DNA of 63,785 nt from JBNFVY01 sp049943335 (GTDB lineage: Bacteria; Pseudomonadota; Alphaproteobacteria; Rhodobacterales; Rhodobacteraceae): positions 1-63,785 of the forward strand of contig NZ_JBNFVY010000013.1 in NCBI RefSeq assembly GCF_049943335.1, read 5' to 3'. The stretch's first letter is position 1, and every line of letters starts with the position of its first letter. The notes under the pieces are model-generated. The model had not been told where the DNA came from. It searched no databases and worked only from the letters and a program-made list of their open reading frames with translations. The position numbers and the translations under genes are program-made. This document shows, piece after piece, positions 19,562 through 28,455 of the stretch.

Positions 19562-20632
19562 TCAGACTTCGGGATCTTGATCGGTCAGCCCGCGATACAG
19601 GCGACTGTCGCGGTATTGGTCGATAAAGAACCGCGCGATCACCCCAAGGGCCGCGGCGACCGGTACGGCGACCAGCATTCCGACAAAACCAAAGAGCGTT
19701 CCGAACACGGTCAAGGCAAAGATCAGCCAGACCGGGTGCAACCCGACGCTGCTGCCGACCAGATTTGGCGTCAGGATGTTGCCTTCAACGAACTGGCCAA
19801 AGATGAAAATCCCCGCCACCGCTGCGATCGCCCACCATTCCCCCCAGAATTGGAACAGCGCCAGCCCGATCGACAGGCCGCCGCCCACGACCGCCCCCAC
19901 ATAGGGAATAAAGGTCAGTGCGCCGGCGACCGCGCCAGCCACCAGCCCGAAATTCAACCCCACAAGCATCAGCGAAACGGCGTAAAAGGTTCCAAGGATC
20001 AGGCAAACCATGCCTTGGCCACGGATGAATGACGCCAGCGTGTGGTCGATCTGATGCGCAAGTTTGCGGACCACGGGCGCATGGTCACGTGGCAAGAGCC
20101 CGTCGATGTCGGCCACCATCTTGTCCCAGTCCAAGAGCAGGTAGAAGGTGATCACCGGCACCAGCACGACCAGAAGGGCCACGTTGATCAGCGACATGGC
20201 CGATGCCAAAACGCCGTTCAGCACCTCGCCGCCCTTGGATTTCAGCGTCGCCTGGATCGATGCGAAGGTTTCTTGCAGTTGGTTGCCTTCGACGAAAAGC
20301 TGCGGGAAGCGCGCCTGGAGGAAGGCCTGAAAATCCCGCACCAATTGCGGCAGGGTTTCGATCAGTCCCGCGGTCTGCTTGATCAGGGTCGGCACAACGG
20401 TCAGCGCAAGCAGAAGGAACAGCACCGCGGCGACTAACGTGATCAGCACCGTGGCCAGCGCCCGCCCGAGGCCCAACGCTTCCAGTCGATCTGCAATGGG
20501 GTCAAGCAGATAGGCCAGAGCCATCCCAAGCACAAACGGCAAAATCACGTCGCCAAGAAGGAAAAGAACGACAAAAAACAACAGGGCGGTGACGCCCCAA
20601 TATTTTGCCTGCTGCCTTACTGGTAACACCAT
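19562..20632 (-). CDS. AI-2E family (PerM-like) membrane transporter
   Basis: A 356-residue membrane protein with about eight hydrophobic segments and the AI-2E/PerM hallmarks. These are N-terminal PFVLGMALAYLLDPIADRLEA, a long periplasmic/amphipathic middle, and the C-terminal pore-region pattern FIPYVGAVVGGGLSIGLALF with GNILTPNLVGSSVGLHPVWL. Family members are proposed to export small molecules or act as Na+/H+ antiporters; the substrate is unknown here. First gene of the perM-like/hda/ppk/ppx block. Confidence 0.88.
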   Translation of the reverse strand: MVLPVRQQAKYWGVTALLFFVVLFLLGDVILPFVLGMALAYLLDPIADRLEALGLGRALATVLITLVAAVLFLLLALTVVPTLIKQTAGLIETLPQLVRDFQAFLQARFPQLFVEGNQLQETFASIQATLKSKGGEVLNGVLASAMSLINVALLVVLVPVITFYLLLDWDKMVADIDGLLPRDHAPVVRKLAHQIDHTLASFIRGQGMVCLILGTFYAVSLMLVGLNFGLVAGAVAGALTFIPYVGAVVGGGLSIGLALFQFWGEWWAIAAVAGIFIFGQFVEGNILTPNLVGSSVGLHPVWLIFALTVFGTLFGFVGMLVAVPVAAALGVIARFFIDQYRDSRLYRGLTDQDPEV

Positions 20633-20803
20633 GACTATGAGGTCCCCTCAATACCTGCGTCTTGTATCGCGTGAGTCCGGGGCCGGTTCAACCCTGCGCT
20701 TGCGCAGATAGGGCGGGGTCGGGAAATCGTGGCCGGACTTTTGGGGGAAACTATACCAGATTTCCCCCGTTCATCAGATTCCGTTTCAGTTTAGTTAGGT
20801 GTC

Positions 20804-20929
20804 ATGAACCGTTTTACTAAGTTTATTTCTGTGCTTGCGATTGCCTTTGCGATCTTGGGGGCCATTTTGCCCTCGGGTGGGCGTGCCGGGTTTGTCGACA
20901 CGCCCACCGACGTCCTTGGTCTAGATTAA
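20804..20929 (+). CDS. Small ORF encoding a signal-peptide-like 41-aa peptide upstream of proS
   Basis: ATG at 20804 to TAA at 20927-20929. The 41-residue product has a basic N-terminus (MNRFTK), a hydrophobic core (FISVLAIAFAILGAILP) and a short polar tail ending GFVDTPTDVLGLD. Unlike most short frames here it has a credible export signal. Its 3' half contains a perfect 10-bp inverted repeat (20876-20908). It is not proline-rich, so it is not an obvious attenuation leader for proS. The ribosome-binding site is weak. Low confidence. Confidence 0.4.
   Translation: MNRFTKFISVLAIAFAILGAILPSGGRAGFVDTPTDVLGLD
20876..20908. repeat. 10-bp inverted repeat inside the small ORF before proS
   Basis: GGTGGGCGTG (20876-20885) and CACGCCCACC (20899-20908) are perfectly complementary with a 13-nt loop. 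No U-run follows, so it is not a simple terminator. It could be an RNA structure in the proS leader or an operator. Confidence 0.6.
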
Positions 20930-21060
20930 CGCGAAGCCGCGATGGTGATCCGTCCTGTGGGTGGGATGGCAACGGCAAATGGCCCCACGTCAACCGTTGG
21001 TCTTGCCAAGTCAAGCGACATGAAGCACAAGCGAACCGCACTGAAATTTGAGGTCCGCCC

Positions 21061-22398
21061 ATGCGTCTGTCGCGTTATTTCCTTCCGGTCCTGAAGGAAA
21101 CCCCGTCCGAAGCCCAGATCGTCAGCCATCGGCTGATGCTGCGTGCCGGTATGATCCGTCAACAGTCGGCAGGCATCTATTCGTGGCTGCCGCTGGGGCT
21201 GAAAGTGCTCAAACGGGTCGAGCAGATCGTGAACGAGGAACAGCAGCGCGCAGGTCACATCCCGTTGCTGATGCCCACGCTGCAGTCGGCCGACCTGTGG
21301 CGCGAAAGCGGCCGCTTTGATGCTTACGGCGAAGAACTGCTACGCATGAAGGACCGGCACGACCGCGACATGCTCTACAGCCCCACTGCCGAAGAATTGT
21401 TCACCGATGTCTTTCGCAGCTACGTCAAGTCCTACAAGGACCTGCCGCTGACGCTCTACCAGATCCAGTGGAAATTCCGCGATGAAATCCGCCCCCGTTT
21501 TGGCGTGATGCGCGGGCGCGAGTTCCTGATGAAGGACGGCTACAATTTCGATCTGACCAAGCAAGACGCGCTGCACGCCTATAACCGGCATCTGGTCAGC
21601 TACCTGCGCACCTACGAACGCATGGGTCTGCAAGCGATCCCGATGCGCGCCGACAGCGGCCCGATCGGGGGCGACAATACGCATGAATTCCTGGTGCTGG
21701 CCGAAACCGGCGAGAGCGAGGTGTTCTACGACAGCGAGATCACGGACCTGACCTTTGGCGACCGCCAGATCGATTATGACAGCGTCGAGCAATGCCAGGC
21801 GGTGCTGGAGGAATTCACCAGCCGGTACGCGCGCACCGACGAAACCCACGACGAGGCCGAATTTGCCAAAGTGCCCGAAGAGCGCCGCCGCACCGCGCGC
21901 GGGATCGAAGTGGGACAGATTTTCTATTTTGGCACCAAGTATTCCGACGCCATGGGCGCCACGGTGCAGGATCGCGAAGGCAATCAGGTGGCCGTGCACA
22001 TGGGCAGCCACGGCATTGGCGTCAGCCGCTTGCTGGGCGCGCTGATCGAAGCCAATCACGACGACAACGGGATCATCTGGCCCGAAGGCGTGACGCCGTT
22101 CCATGTGGGAATCGTCAACCTCAAACAGGGCGATGTCCAGGCGGATGCGGCGTGCCAGTCGCTGTACGACAGCTTCACGGCCTTGGGTCTTGAACCGCTT
22201 TACGACGATCGCAAGGAACGGGCCGGGGGAAAATTCGCCACGATGGACCTGATCGGCCTGCCTTGGCGGATCACCGTTGGGCCACGGGGGCTGAAAAACG
22301 GCGTGGTCGAACTGACCAGCCGCCGCACGGGGGCCAGTGAAGAGCTGCCGCCAGAGCAGGCGGTCGAAAAGGTTGCCAAGATCTATGCCGGGCTCTGA
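21061..22398 (+). CDS. proS: Prolyl-tRNA synthetase (short alphaproteobacterial type)
   Basis: A 445-residue class II synthetase charging tRNA-Pro. Class II motifs are visible: motif 1 region GLKVLKRVEQIVNEE, motif 2 FRDEIRPRFGVMRGREFLMKDG, and motif 3 GSHGIGVSRLLGALIE. The C-terminal anticodon-binding domain starts near residue 345. At about 445 residues it lacks the ~180-residue INS editing domain of the Escherichia coli enzyme, as is normal for alphaproteobacteria, so Ala-tRNA-Pro editing would depend on a separate factor. Followed by the Lol transport genes. Confidence 0.95.
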   Translation: MRLSRYFLPVLKETPSEAQIVSHRLMLRAGMIRQQSAGIYSWLPLGLKVLKRVEQIVNEEQQRAGHIPLLMPTLQSADLWRESGRFDAYGEELLRMKDRHDRDMLYSPTAEELFTDVFRSYVKSYKDLPLTLYQIQWKFRDEIRPRFGVMRGREFLMKDGYNFDLTKQDALHAYNRHLVSYLRTYERMGLQAIPMRADSGPIGGDNTHEFLVLAETGESEVFYDSEITDLTFGDRQIDYDSVEQCQAVLEEFTSRYARTDETHDEAEFAKVPEERRRTARGIEVGQIFYFGTKYSDAMGATVQDREGNQVAVHMGSHGIGVSRLLGALIEANHDDNGIIWPEGVTPFHVGIVNLKQGDVQADAACQSLYDSFTALGLEPLYDDRKERAGGKFATMDLIGLPWRITVGPRGLKNGVVELTSRRTGASEELPPEQAVEKVAKIYAGL

Positions 22399-22467
22399 CA
22401 GGCGCGCGGCTTGACCTTTGGCAAGCGCCCGGCGCACTGTCGCGCCGATCAGACTGCGGAGCCCGTT

Positions 22468-23745
22468 TTGCTAAAACCTTTCGCCCCTTTTGAATGGATG
22501 ATCGCGTGGCGCTATTTGCGTGCACGGCGCAGCGAAGGCGGCGTGTCGGTCATGACCTGGATTTCCCTGATCGGCATCACCCTGGCCGTGGCCGCGCTGA
22601 TCATCACGATGGCTGTGCGTTCGGGATTTCGGGCCGAATTCGTCGATACGATCCTGGGCGCCAATGCCCATGTCACGGTCTATTCCGCCGGACGCGTCGC
22701 GGCGAATGGCCAGTTCGACCGCGCGGTGCCTGACTACGACGAAATTGCGAAACGCCTGTCTGCGGTGGATGGGGTGATCCGCGCTGCGCCGCTGGTGCGG
22801 GGGCAGGTCATGGCCAACGCAGGCCAGCAGAACGCCTTTGCCGATGTGCGGGGCATCCGGGCCGCAGATCTGGCGGCCATTCCGCGCATTGCTGATCCTG
22901 CGACGTCGCAGGGGTCTCTGGACGGGTTTGAACGCGGCATTGCCTTGGGCTCGGAACTGGCGCGCGATCTTGGGGTGAGCCTGGGCGACCGGGTCAAGCT
23001 GATATCGCCGAACGGGGCCAAGACCCCCTTTGGCACATCGCCGCGCGTAAACGGCTATGAGGTGGTCTATATCTTTTCCGCAGGCCGCTACGACATCGAC
23101 AAGGTCCGTCTGTACATGCCCTTTGCCGAGGCACAGAGCTTTTTCAACAGCGAAGGCGTGGCGGACGAGATCGAGGTCATGGTGGACAACCCCGACCAGA
23201 TCGACAGCTTTCGCGCCCCGTTGATGAAGGCCGCCGGGGCGGGGGCATTGCTGTGGACATGGCGCGACAGTTCAGGGGCATTCCTGGAAGCGCTGGCGAT
23301 CGAAGACACGGTGATGTTCGTGCTGATGGCGGTGCTGGTGCTGATCGCGTCGCTGAACATCACGAGCGGGCTGGTGATGCTGGTCAAGAACAAGGGGCGC
23401 GACATCGGCATCCTGCGAACCATGGGCCTGAGCCAGGGATCGATCCTGCGGGTGTTTTTCCTGTGCGGCGCCATGGTCGGGCTGATCGGAACCGCGCTCG
23501 GGGTGGTGCTGGGCTGCCTGTTCGCGCTCTATTTCGATCCGATTCTGGCCTTTGTGAACGGCGCCTCGGGGGGCGATGTCTGGGACGCGTCGATCCGCGG
23601 CATCTATCGCCTGCCAGCGGTTTTGCGTTGGCAGGATGTGCTGGGGGCCGTGGGCCTGTCGCTGATCCTGTCCTTTGGAATCACGATCTTTCCCGCGCGC
23701 CGCGCGGCCCGCATGAACCCGGTCGAGGCGCTGCGCTATGAATGA
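22468..23745 (+). CDS. lolC: LolC/LolE-type lipoprotein-releasing ABC permease
   Basis: A 425-residue inner-membrane permease of the LolCDE system, which extracts lipoproteins from the inner membrane for LolA. It has one N-terminal membrane helix (~25-50), a large periplasmic domain and three C-terminal helices. The N-terminal motif PFEWMIAWRYLRARRSEGGVS and the C-terminal GRDIGILRTMGLS loop are diagnostic. I prefer a TTG start at 22468, 7 nt after GGAG, because it gives the typical short cytoplasmic N-terminus; the ATG at 22411 would add 19 atypical residues. It overlaps lolD by 8 bp. Confidence 0.9.
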   Translation: MLKPFAPFEWMIAWRYLRARRSEGGVSVMTWISLIGITLAVAALIITMAVRSGFRAEFVDTILGANAHVTVYSAGRVAANGQFDRAVPDYDEIAKRLSAVDGVIRAAPLVRGQVMANAGQQNAFADVRGIRAADLAAIPRIADPATSQGSLDGFERGIALGSELARDLGVSLGDRVKLISPNGAKTPFGTSPRVNGYEVVYIFSAGRYDIDKVRLYMPFAEAQSFFNSEGVADEIEVMVDNPDQIDSFRAPLMKAAGAGALLWTWRDSSGAFLEALAIEDTVMFVLMAVLVLIASLNITSGLVMLVKNKGRDIGILRTMGLSQGSILRVFFLCGAMVGLIGTALGVVLGCLFALYFDPILAFVNGASGGDVWDASIRGIYRLPAVLRWQDVLGAVGLSLILSFGITIFPARRAARMNPVEALRYE

Positions 23746-24421
23746 TGTTCTGACGCTTGCAGGTCTGGAAAAAGTATACAAACGGGGACAACCCGGCGAA
23801 ATCGTGGTGCTGCGCGATGCCAGCCTGGGCCTTGCGCCGGGCGAAGTGGTGGCGTTGACGGCGCCCTCGGGCTCGGGCAAATCCACGCTGTTGCATATCG
23901 CGGGCCTGCTGGACGCGGCCGATGCGGGTGTGGTCAAGATCGGCGGGCAGGATATGTCGGGGGCGTCGGATCGGAAGCGGACGGAAATCCGCCGCGCCGA
24001 AGTGGGTTTTATCTATCAGTTCCATCACCTTCTGCCCGAGTTCACCGCGCTGGAAAACATCGTCCTGCCGCAGTTGGCCGCCGGAACGACGCCGCGCGCT
24101 GCGCAAGAGCGGGCGCGCGGGTTGCTGGACAAGGTGGGGATGGGGCAACGGGCGGATCACCGCCCGGCCGAGCTTTCCGGCGGCGAGCAGCAGCGCGTGG
24201 CCTTTTGCCGGGCGCTGGCCAACCGACCGAGGATCCTGTTGGCCGATGAGCCGACCGGGAACCTGGATCCCGCGACATCCGAGGTGGTGTTTGGCGCCCT
24301 GATGGACCTGGTTCGCGATGAAGGTCTGGCTGCGCTTATTGCCACGCACAACCTTGAGTTGGCCGCGCGTATGGATCGGACCCTGCATCTGGAACAAGGC
24401 CGGATCACAACGGCCCCCTGA
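23738..24421 (+). CDS. lolD: LolD lipoprotein-releasing ABC ATPase
   Basis: A 227-residue ABC ATPase with Walker A APSGSGKSTLLHIAGLL, Q-loop IYQFHHLLPEFTALENI, signature ELSGGEQQRVAF, Walker B ILLADEPTGNLD and H-loop IATHNLE. ENI after the Q-loop and the short length are typical of LolD/MacB-type subunits. Its ATG lies within the end of the permease gene (8-bp overlap), so the two are translationally coupled. It powers lipoprotein release with the LolC/E permease, probably as a homodimer pair. Confidence 0.94.
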   Translation: MNDVLTLAGLEKVYKRGQPGEIVVLRDASLGLAPGEVVALTAPSGSGKSTLLHIAGLLDAADAGVVKIGGQDMSGASDRKRTEIRRAEVGFIYQFHHLLPEFTALENIVLPQLAAGTTPRAAQERARGLLDKVGMGQRADHRPAELSGGEQQRVAFCRALANRPRILLADEPTGNLDPATSEVVFGALMDLVRDEGLAALIATHNLELAARMDRTLHLEQGRITTAP

Positions 24422-24441
24422 TCCCCGATGACGCGGCCAAT

Positions 24442-24490
24442 CTGATCGGGATCAAGGCGCCGCTGGCCTGATCCCAATAGAGTCGGGGCA
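24442..24490 (+). promoter_or_regulatory. FNR-like box and putative class II promoter of the cytochrome c gene
   Basis: CTGATCGGGATCAA (24442-24455) matches the FNR/FnrL consensus TTGAT-N4-ATCAA at 9 of 10 defined positions. A -10-like TAGAGT lies at 24478-24483, which would put transcription start near 24490 and the box centre at -41.5, the class II activator position. Inferred from spacing and consensus only. Confidence 0.5.
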
Positions 24491-24501
24491 GGAGGTATCC
24501 C

Positions 24502-24909
24502 ATGAAAGTCCTTGTCCTGATTGCCAGCGTGATCGCCAGTAGCGCGATCGCGCAGGATGCGACCACGGGCGCGACGCTTTTCGCGGACCGTTGTGCGGTC
24601 TGTCACGGGGCCCAAGCAGCGGGCAATGGCCCCATGGCACCGGTTTTGACCATACAACCCACTGATCTGACGCAGCTGGCGGCCCGAAATGACGGGGTCT
24701 TTCCGACAGCCCGCGTGGCCGCACGAATTGACGGGCGCGATCCGTTGGTGGCCCACGGGTCGCCCATGTGGGTGTTTGGCGAATTCTTTGACGCGCAAGG
24801 GCCCGATATCGCCCTGCAACTGCCGGCAGGCGAGCGGATCATGGTCAGCGGCCCGATCGCGGACTTGGTTGCCTGGATCGAAACAATACAGGTTCATTCG
24901 TCAGAATGA
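24502..24909 (+). CDS. Periplasmic c-type cytochrome (class I)
   Basis: A 135-residue precursor. Signal peptide MKVLVLIASVIASSAIA is likely cleaved before Gln18. A single haem-binding CAVCH is at residues 31-35, and GSPMWVFGEFF offers a Met as the distal axial ligand. A small mono-haem electron carrier in the periplasm is implied; the partner is unknown. AGGAGG precedes the ATG at normal spacing. An FNR-like box about 50 bp upstream suggests expression under low oxygen. Confidence 0.9.
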   Translation: MKVLVLIASVIASSAIAQDATTGATLFADRCAVCHGAQAAGNGPMAPVLTIQPTDLTQLAARNDGVFPTARVAARIDGRDPLVAHGSPMWVFGEFFDAQGPDIALQLPAGERIMVSGPIADLVAWIETIQVHSSE

Positions 24910-25054
24910 TCATTGGATCAAACCAAAAAGCGAGGTGACGCCCGGCCGGAAATGCACAGAAAAACAACCTGCCCCTACGGCAGATTCTTGAGTTCACTTT
25001 GTTCACAAATTGCGATAGTATGAATTTGTTTCTAATTTTTGGGAGAAATTTTGA

Positions 25055-25846
25055 ATGACCATTTCACGCACATCCAAGCTTGGCTTTGCCAGCGCTGCGT
25101 TGGGACTGGGCCTTTTGGCCGCGACGTCGGCGAATGCGACCATCCTGACCATCTATGACGGAATTGCCGCCGGTAAAGCCGACTTCGACACAACTGTGGC
25201 CGCCGCAGGTGGAACGGTTGTGACGGACACCTGGACAGGCCTTTCGTCGTCAGCCAGCATTGACCGTGGCGACTACACCATCACCGCCAACGATGGCGGA
25301 ACCATGTACTTTACCAGCTACGGATCGCTGTCCGGGCAGGCGATGGACATCGGCCCGGCGCTGAACAGCGGTGCATCCGAACCTTCGGGCTCGCGCGCTG
25401 ACCCGATGGATTATTTTGATGCCGGGATCACGTTCTCGTTTGATTCGCCGGTGAATTCCTTTGGGTTCGAAGTGGGCGACTGGGCGACGTGCTGTAAGGC
25501 CCCCGTCACCGAATTGTTCATCTCATTCGACGGCGGCGCCGCGATTACGGTGGGTTCGGCAGGCGCCGGCGATGACGAACGCTTCCCGTCCCAGGCCAAC
25601 CCCGCAGCCAGTGTCTACGAAATCTTTGTCGCGGCCTTTGACGACACGGATGAATTCAGCACCGTGTCCTTCTGGGGCAACGGGCTGGGCGAATACCTGC
25701 TTGCCGGTGGTGAGGTCAGCTATGCGCTGATCGATGCCGGATCGCTGCCGCCGACCGGCGCTGCGGTTCCCGTTCCGGCCTCGGCCCTGCTGCTGCTCAG
25801 CGGGCTGGGTGGTATCGCCGCGATGCGTCGCCGCAAATCCGCCTGA
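25055..25846 (+). CDS. VPLPA-CTERM sorting-domain exported protein
   Basis: A 263-residue exported protein with an N-terminal signal peptide (to about SANA, residue 29) and a beta-rich middle. The C-terminal tripartite sorting tail is the VPVPA motif near residue 238, the hydrophobic segment SALLLLSGLGGIAAM and the basic end RRRKSA. This is the PEP-CTERM/VPLPA-CTERM arrangement, processed by an exosortase in marine alphaproteobacteria and linked to surface or extracellular polysaccharide. No exosortase is in the window. The 145 bp upstream are AT-rich with no gene, and a terminator follows. Confidence 0.88.
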   Translation: MTISRTSKLGFASAALGLGLLAATSANATILTIYDGIAAGKADFDTTVAAAGGTVVTDTWTGLSSSASIDRGDYTITANDGGTMYFTSYGSLSGQAMDIGPALNSGASEPSGSRADPMDYFDAGITFSFDSPVNSFGFEVGDWATCCKAPVTELFISFDGGAAITVGSAGAGDDERFPSQANPAASVYEIFVAAFDDTDEFSTVSFWGNGLGEYLLAGGEVSYALIDAGSLPPTGAAVPVPASALLLLSGLGGIAAMRRRKSA

Positions 25847-25872
25847 GGCGACGACACCTGTGAAAACCCGAA

Positions 25873-25898
25873 GGGCGCCAGCGTTTGGCGCCCTTTTT
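25873..25898 (+). terminator. Terminator of the VPLPA-CTERM gene
   Basis: GGGCGCC (25873-25879) pairs with GGCGCCC (25887-25893) around a 7-nt loop, followed by TTTTT (25894-25898). It is a textbook intrinsic terminator 27 bp after the stop. Confidence 0.85.
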
Positions 25899-25931
25899 CT
25901 GTTGTGCGGGCTTGGCGCCGCCGTTGCGCCG

Positions 25932-26426
25932 TTATTGGTTCGGCGCCCCAATCAATTGCATGTTGGAAACGTGGCGCTGCACGTCCGGATCGGCCGCGGC
26001 GCGTGCGCGCTCTAGCGGTGGGTTGCGCAGCGCGTGATGGCGCAGCCCGGCAACGATCAGGGCCTTGTACCACGCGAACGGGGTCAGATCGCTGAAGCGC
26101 GCGTCATCCACAGCAACATATGTTGCGCAATTCACTTCATTTTCGCCGACCAGCACATCAACAACGCGCCGCGCATAGCCCGCGCCTTCGATCCCATCAA
26201 GTGTCACCGCACACACGGGCGAAAGGCTGAAGACCGCGCCAGTGGTCACGCTGCCGGGCGCGTCGAACACTGTCGCTTTGCCCGAACCGTCCTTGCCGCG
26301 TTTCGAATAGTCTGACGCGAAGTCCGGCAAGCGCGCCGCCCCGACCAGCCGCGCCGATGGGCAGCGGGCGCGCAGACGCGCAGGTAGCAGATTCGAGCCA
26401 TAGGCGAAGTAGAGAACCTCAGACAT
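25932..26426 (-). CDS. Gamma-glutamylcyclotransferase-like (AIG2/GGCT fold) protein
   Basis: A 164-residue GGCT-fold protein. The N-terminal substrate-binding YGSN motif is present in VLYFAYGSNLLPARLRARC. An acidic residue at LDGIEGAGYARRVVDV is in the place of the catalytic Glu. The fold covers gamma-glutamylamine and gamma-glutamyl amino-acid cyclotransferases; the exact substrate is unknown. The ATG at 26426 overlaps the parE stop by 8 bp, so it is probably translated from the parE message. Confidence 0.85.
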   Translation of the reverse strand: MSEVLYFAYGSNLLPARLRARCPSARLVGAARLPDFASDYSKRGKDGSGKATVFDAPGSVTTGAVFSLSPVCAVTLDGIEGAGYARRVVDVLVGENEVNCATYVAVDDARFSDLTPFAWYKALIVAGLRHHALRNPPLERARAAADPDVQRHVSNMQLIGAPNQ

Positions 26427-28374
26427 CCAGTTCTTCGACAAACCGTGCGTTTTCCTGAATATACTGGAAGCGCAGTTCGGGTTTCTTGCCCATCAGGCGT
26501 TCGACCAGATCACCCGTTTCGCCCGGTTCATCTTCGTCGATCGTGACACGGATCAATTTACGGGTGTTGGGGTTCATCGTGGTGTCCTTGAGGTCTTTGG
26601 CGTCCATTTCGCCAAGCCCCTTGAACCGGCTCACCTCGATCTTGCCTTTCCCGCCAAGACCTTTTTGCATCCATGTCTCGCGCTCGGCTTCGTCCAGGCA
26701 ATAGACCGTCTTGGCCCCCTGGGTCAGGCGAAAGAGCGGGGGGCAGGCCAGGTACAAATGCCCCGCGTCGATCATCGGGCGCATCTGAGTGAAGAAAAAA
26801 GTCATCAAGAGGCTGGCAATATGCGCGCCATCCACATCGGCGTCGGTCATGATGATGATCTTGTCATAGCGCAGATCGTCGAGGTTGAACCGCGTGCCCA
26901 GACCCACGCCAAGTGCTTGGCACAGATCGTTGATTTCCTGGTTCGACCCCAGCTTGGAACTTGCTGCGCCCAGCACGTTCAGGATTTTGCCGCGCAGGGG
27001 CAGCAAGGCCTGGGTCTTGCGATCCCGCCCCATTTTGGCCGATCCGCCCGCGCTGTCGCCTTCGACGATGAACAATTCGGTGCCTGCGCGGTTGGTGGCG
27101 CTGCAATCGACCAGCTTGCCGGGCAGGCGAAGCTTCTTTGTCGCGGTCTTGCGCTGCGTTTCCTTTTCCTGGCGCCGGCGCAGACGCTCTTCGGCCCGCA
27201 AAACCAGGAAATCCAGAATTGCGCCGGCCGATTTCGTGTCGGCCGCCAGCCAGTTGTCAAAGTGATCGCGCACAGACTGTTCCACCAGCTTTTGCGCTTC
27301 GACTGTGGCCAGGCGATCCTTGGTCTGGCCGACGAATTCCGGCTCGCGGATGAAGCATGAAACCAGTGCGCAGCCCCCGGTGACAAGGTCTTCGCGGGTG
27401 ATGTCCTTGGCTTTTCGGTTGTTCACCAATTCGCCGTAAGCGCGGATGCCTTTCAGAATTGCGGCCCAAAAGCCGGCCTCGTGGGTGCCGCCTTCGGGGG
27501 TGGGTACGGTGTTACAATATGACTGGATGAACCCGTCGCGCGCCGGGGTCCAGTTGATCGCCCATTCCACCTTGCCGGGCACGGCGAAGCGCGCCTGGAA
27601 ATCGACCGTGCCTGCAAAGGGCCGGTCGGCGTAGGTCGATGCGCTGCCCAGTGTTTCGGTCAGATAGTCGGCCAGGCCGCCGGGGAAATGGAAGGTGGCT
27701 TCGGTCGGGGTTTCGCCATCGTCGATGGCCGATTTCCAGCGGATTTCGACGCCGCTGAACAGGTAGGCTTTCGAACGTATGCTGTTGAACAGCCGCGCAG
27801 GTTTGAACCGGTGCGATCCGAAAATTTCTTCGTCGGCGTGAAACGTCACCTGGGTGCCGCGACGGTTGGGCGCGGCGCCGACCTTTTCCACTGGCCCTTG
27901 GGGTATTCCGCGCGAGAATGACTGGCGAAACAATTGTTTGTCGCGCGCGACCTCGACCACCATGGAATCGGACAGCGCGTTGACGACCGACGCGCCCACC
28001 CCATGCAGACCGCCCGACGTCTGATACGCCTTGCCGCTGAATTTGCCGCCCGCGTGCAGCGTGCAGAGGATCACCTCTAGCGCGCTCTTGTCGGGAAATT
28101 TGGGGTGCGGATCGACCGGAATGCCGCGTCCGTTGTCGCGCACGCTCAGCGAATAGTCGGCGTGCAGATCGACCTCGATGCGGTTGGCATGGCCGGCCAC
28201 CGCTTCATCCATCGAATTGTCCAGAATTTCCGCGACCAAGTGGTGCAGGGCGCGTTCGTCGGTGCCACCGATATACATGCCGGGGCGTTTGCGCACCGGT
28301 TCAAGCCCTTCGAGGACTTCGATGGAAGAGGCGTCATAGGCGGGCTGCGCGCCCCCGAGAAGGTCGTCTGCCAT
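26419..28374 (-). CDS. parE: DNA topoisomerase IV subunit B
   Basis: A 651-residue type IIA topoisomerase ATPase subunit. The GHKL domain starts with LEGLEPVRKRPGMYIGGTDERALHH and has EILDNSMDEA and NGRGIPVDPH. The transducer is followed by a TOPRIM domain with FIVEGDSAGGSAKMGRD and DADVDGAHI. It pairs with ParC (not in the window) to decatenate chromosomes. The length, without the GyrB insertion, and Leu/Val-rich C-terminus favour ParE over GyrB. A GGCT-like gene overlaps its end. Confidence 0.95.
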   Translation of the reverse strand: MADDLLGGAQPAYDASSIEVLEGLEPVRKRPGMYIGGTDERALHHLVAEILDNSMDEAVAGHANRIEVDLHADYSLSVRDNGRGIPVDPHPKFPDKSALEVILCTLHAGGKFSGKAYQTSGGLHGVGASVVNALSDSMVVEVARDKQLFRQSFSRGIPQGPVEKVGAAPNRRGTQVTFHADEEIFGSHRFKPARLFNSIRSKAYLFSGVEIRWKSAIDDGETPTEATFHFPGGLADYLTETLGSASTYADRPFAGTVDFQARFAVPGKVEWAINWTPARDGFIQSYCNTVPTPEGGTHEAGFWAAILKGIRAYGELVNNRKAKDITREDLVTGGCALVSCFIREPEFVGQTKDRLATVEAQKLVEQSVRDHFDNWLAADTKSAGAILDFLVLRAEERLRRRQEKETQRKTATKKLRLPGKLVDCSATNRAGTELFIVEGDSAGGSAKMGRDRKTQALLPLRGKILNVLGAASSKLGSNQEINDLCQALGVGLGTRFNLDDLRYDKIIIMTDADVDGAHIASLLMTFFFTQMRPMIDAGHLYLACPPLFRLTQGAKTVYCLDEAERETWMQKGLGGKGKIEVSRFKGLGEMDAKDLKDTTMNPNTRKLIRVTIDEDEPGETGDLVERLMGKKPELRFQYIQENARFVEELDV

Positions 28375-28455
28375 GGGTGTTTGCTGCTCTTTATCTTGGT
28401 TTGATGGTCATTATGGCAGGCCGCACCGCCCGGGGGAAGGGACAAGCGTGGCTTG

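Noticed and set aside
24907..24920. TGATC-ATTG-GATCA palindrome at the end of the cytochrome c gene, considered as another FNR box
   Set aside because: The TGAT and ATCA half-sites are separated by 6 nt rather than the 4 nt of FNR sites, and no gene start follows closely.
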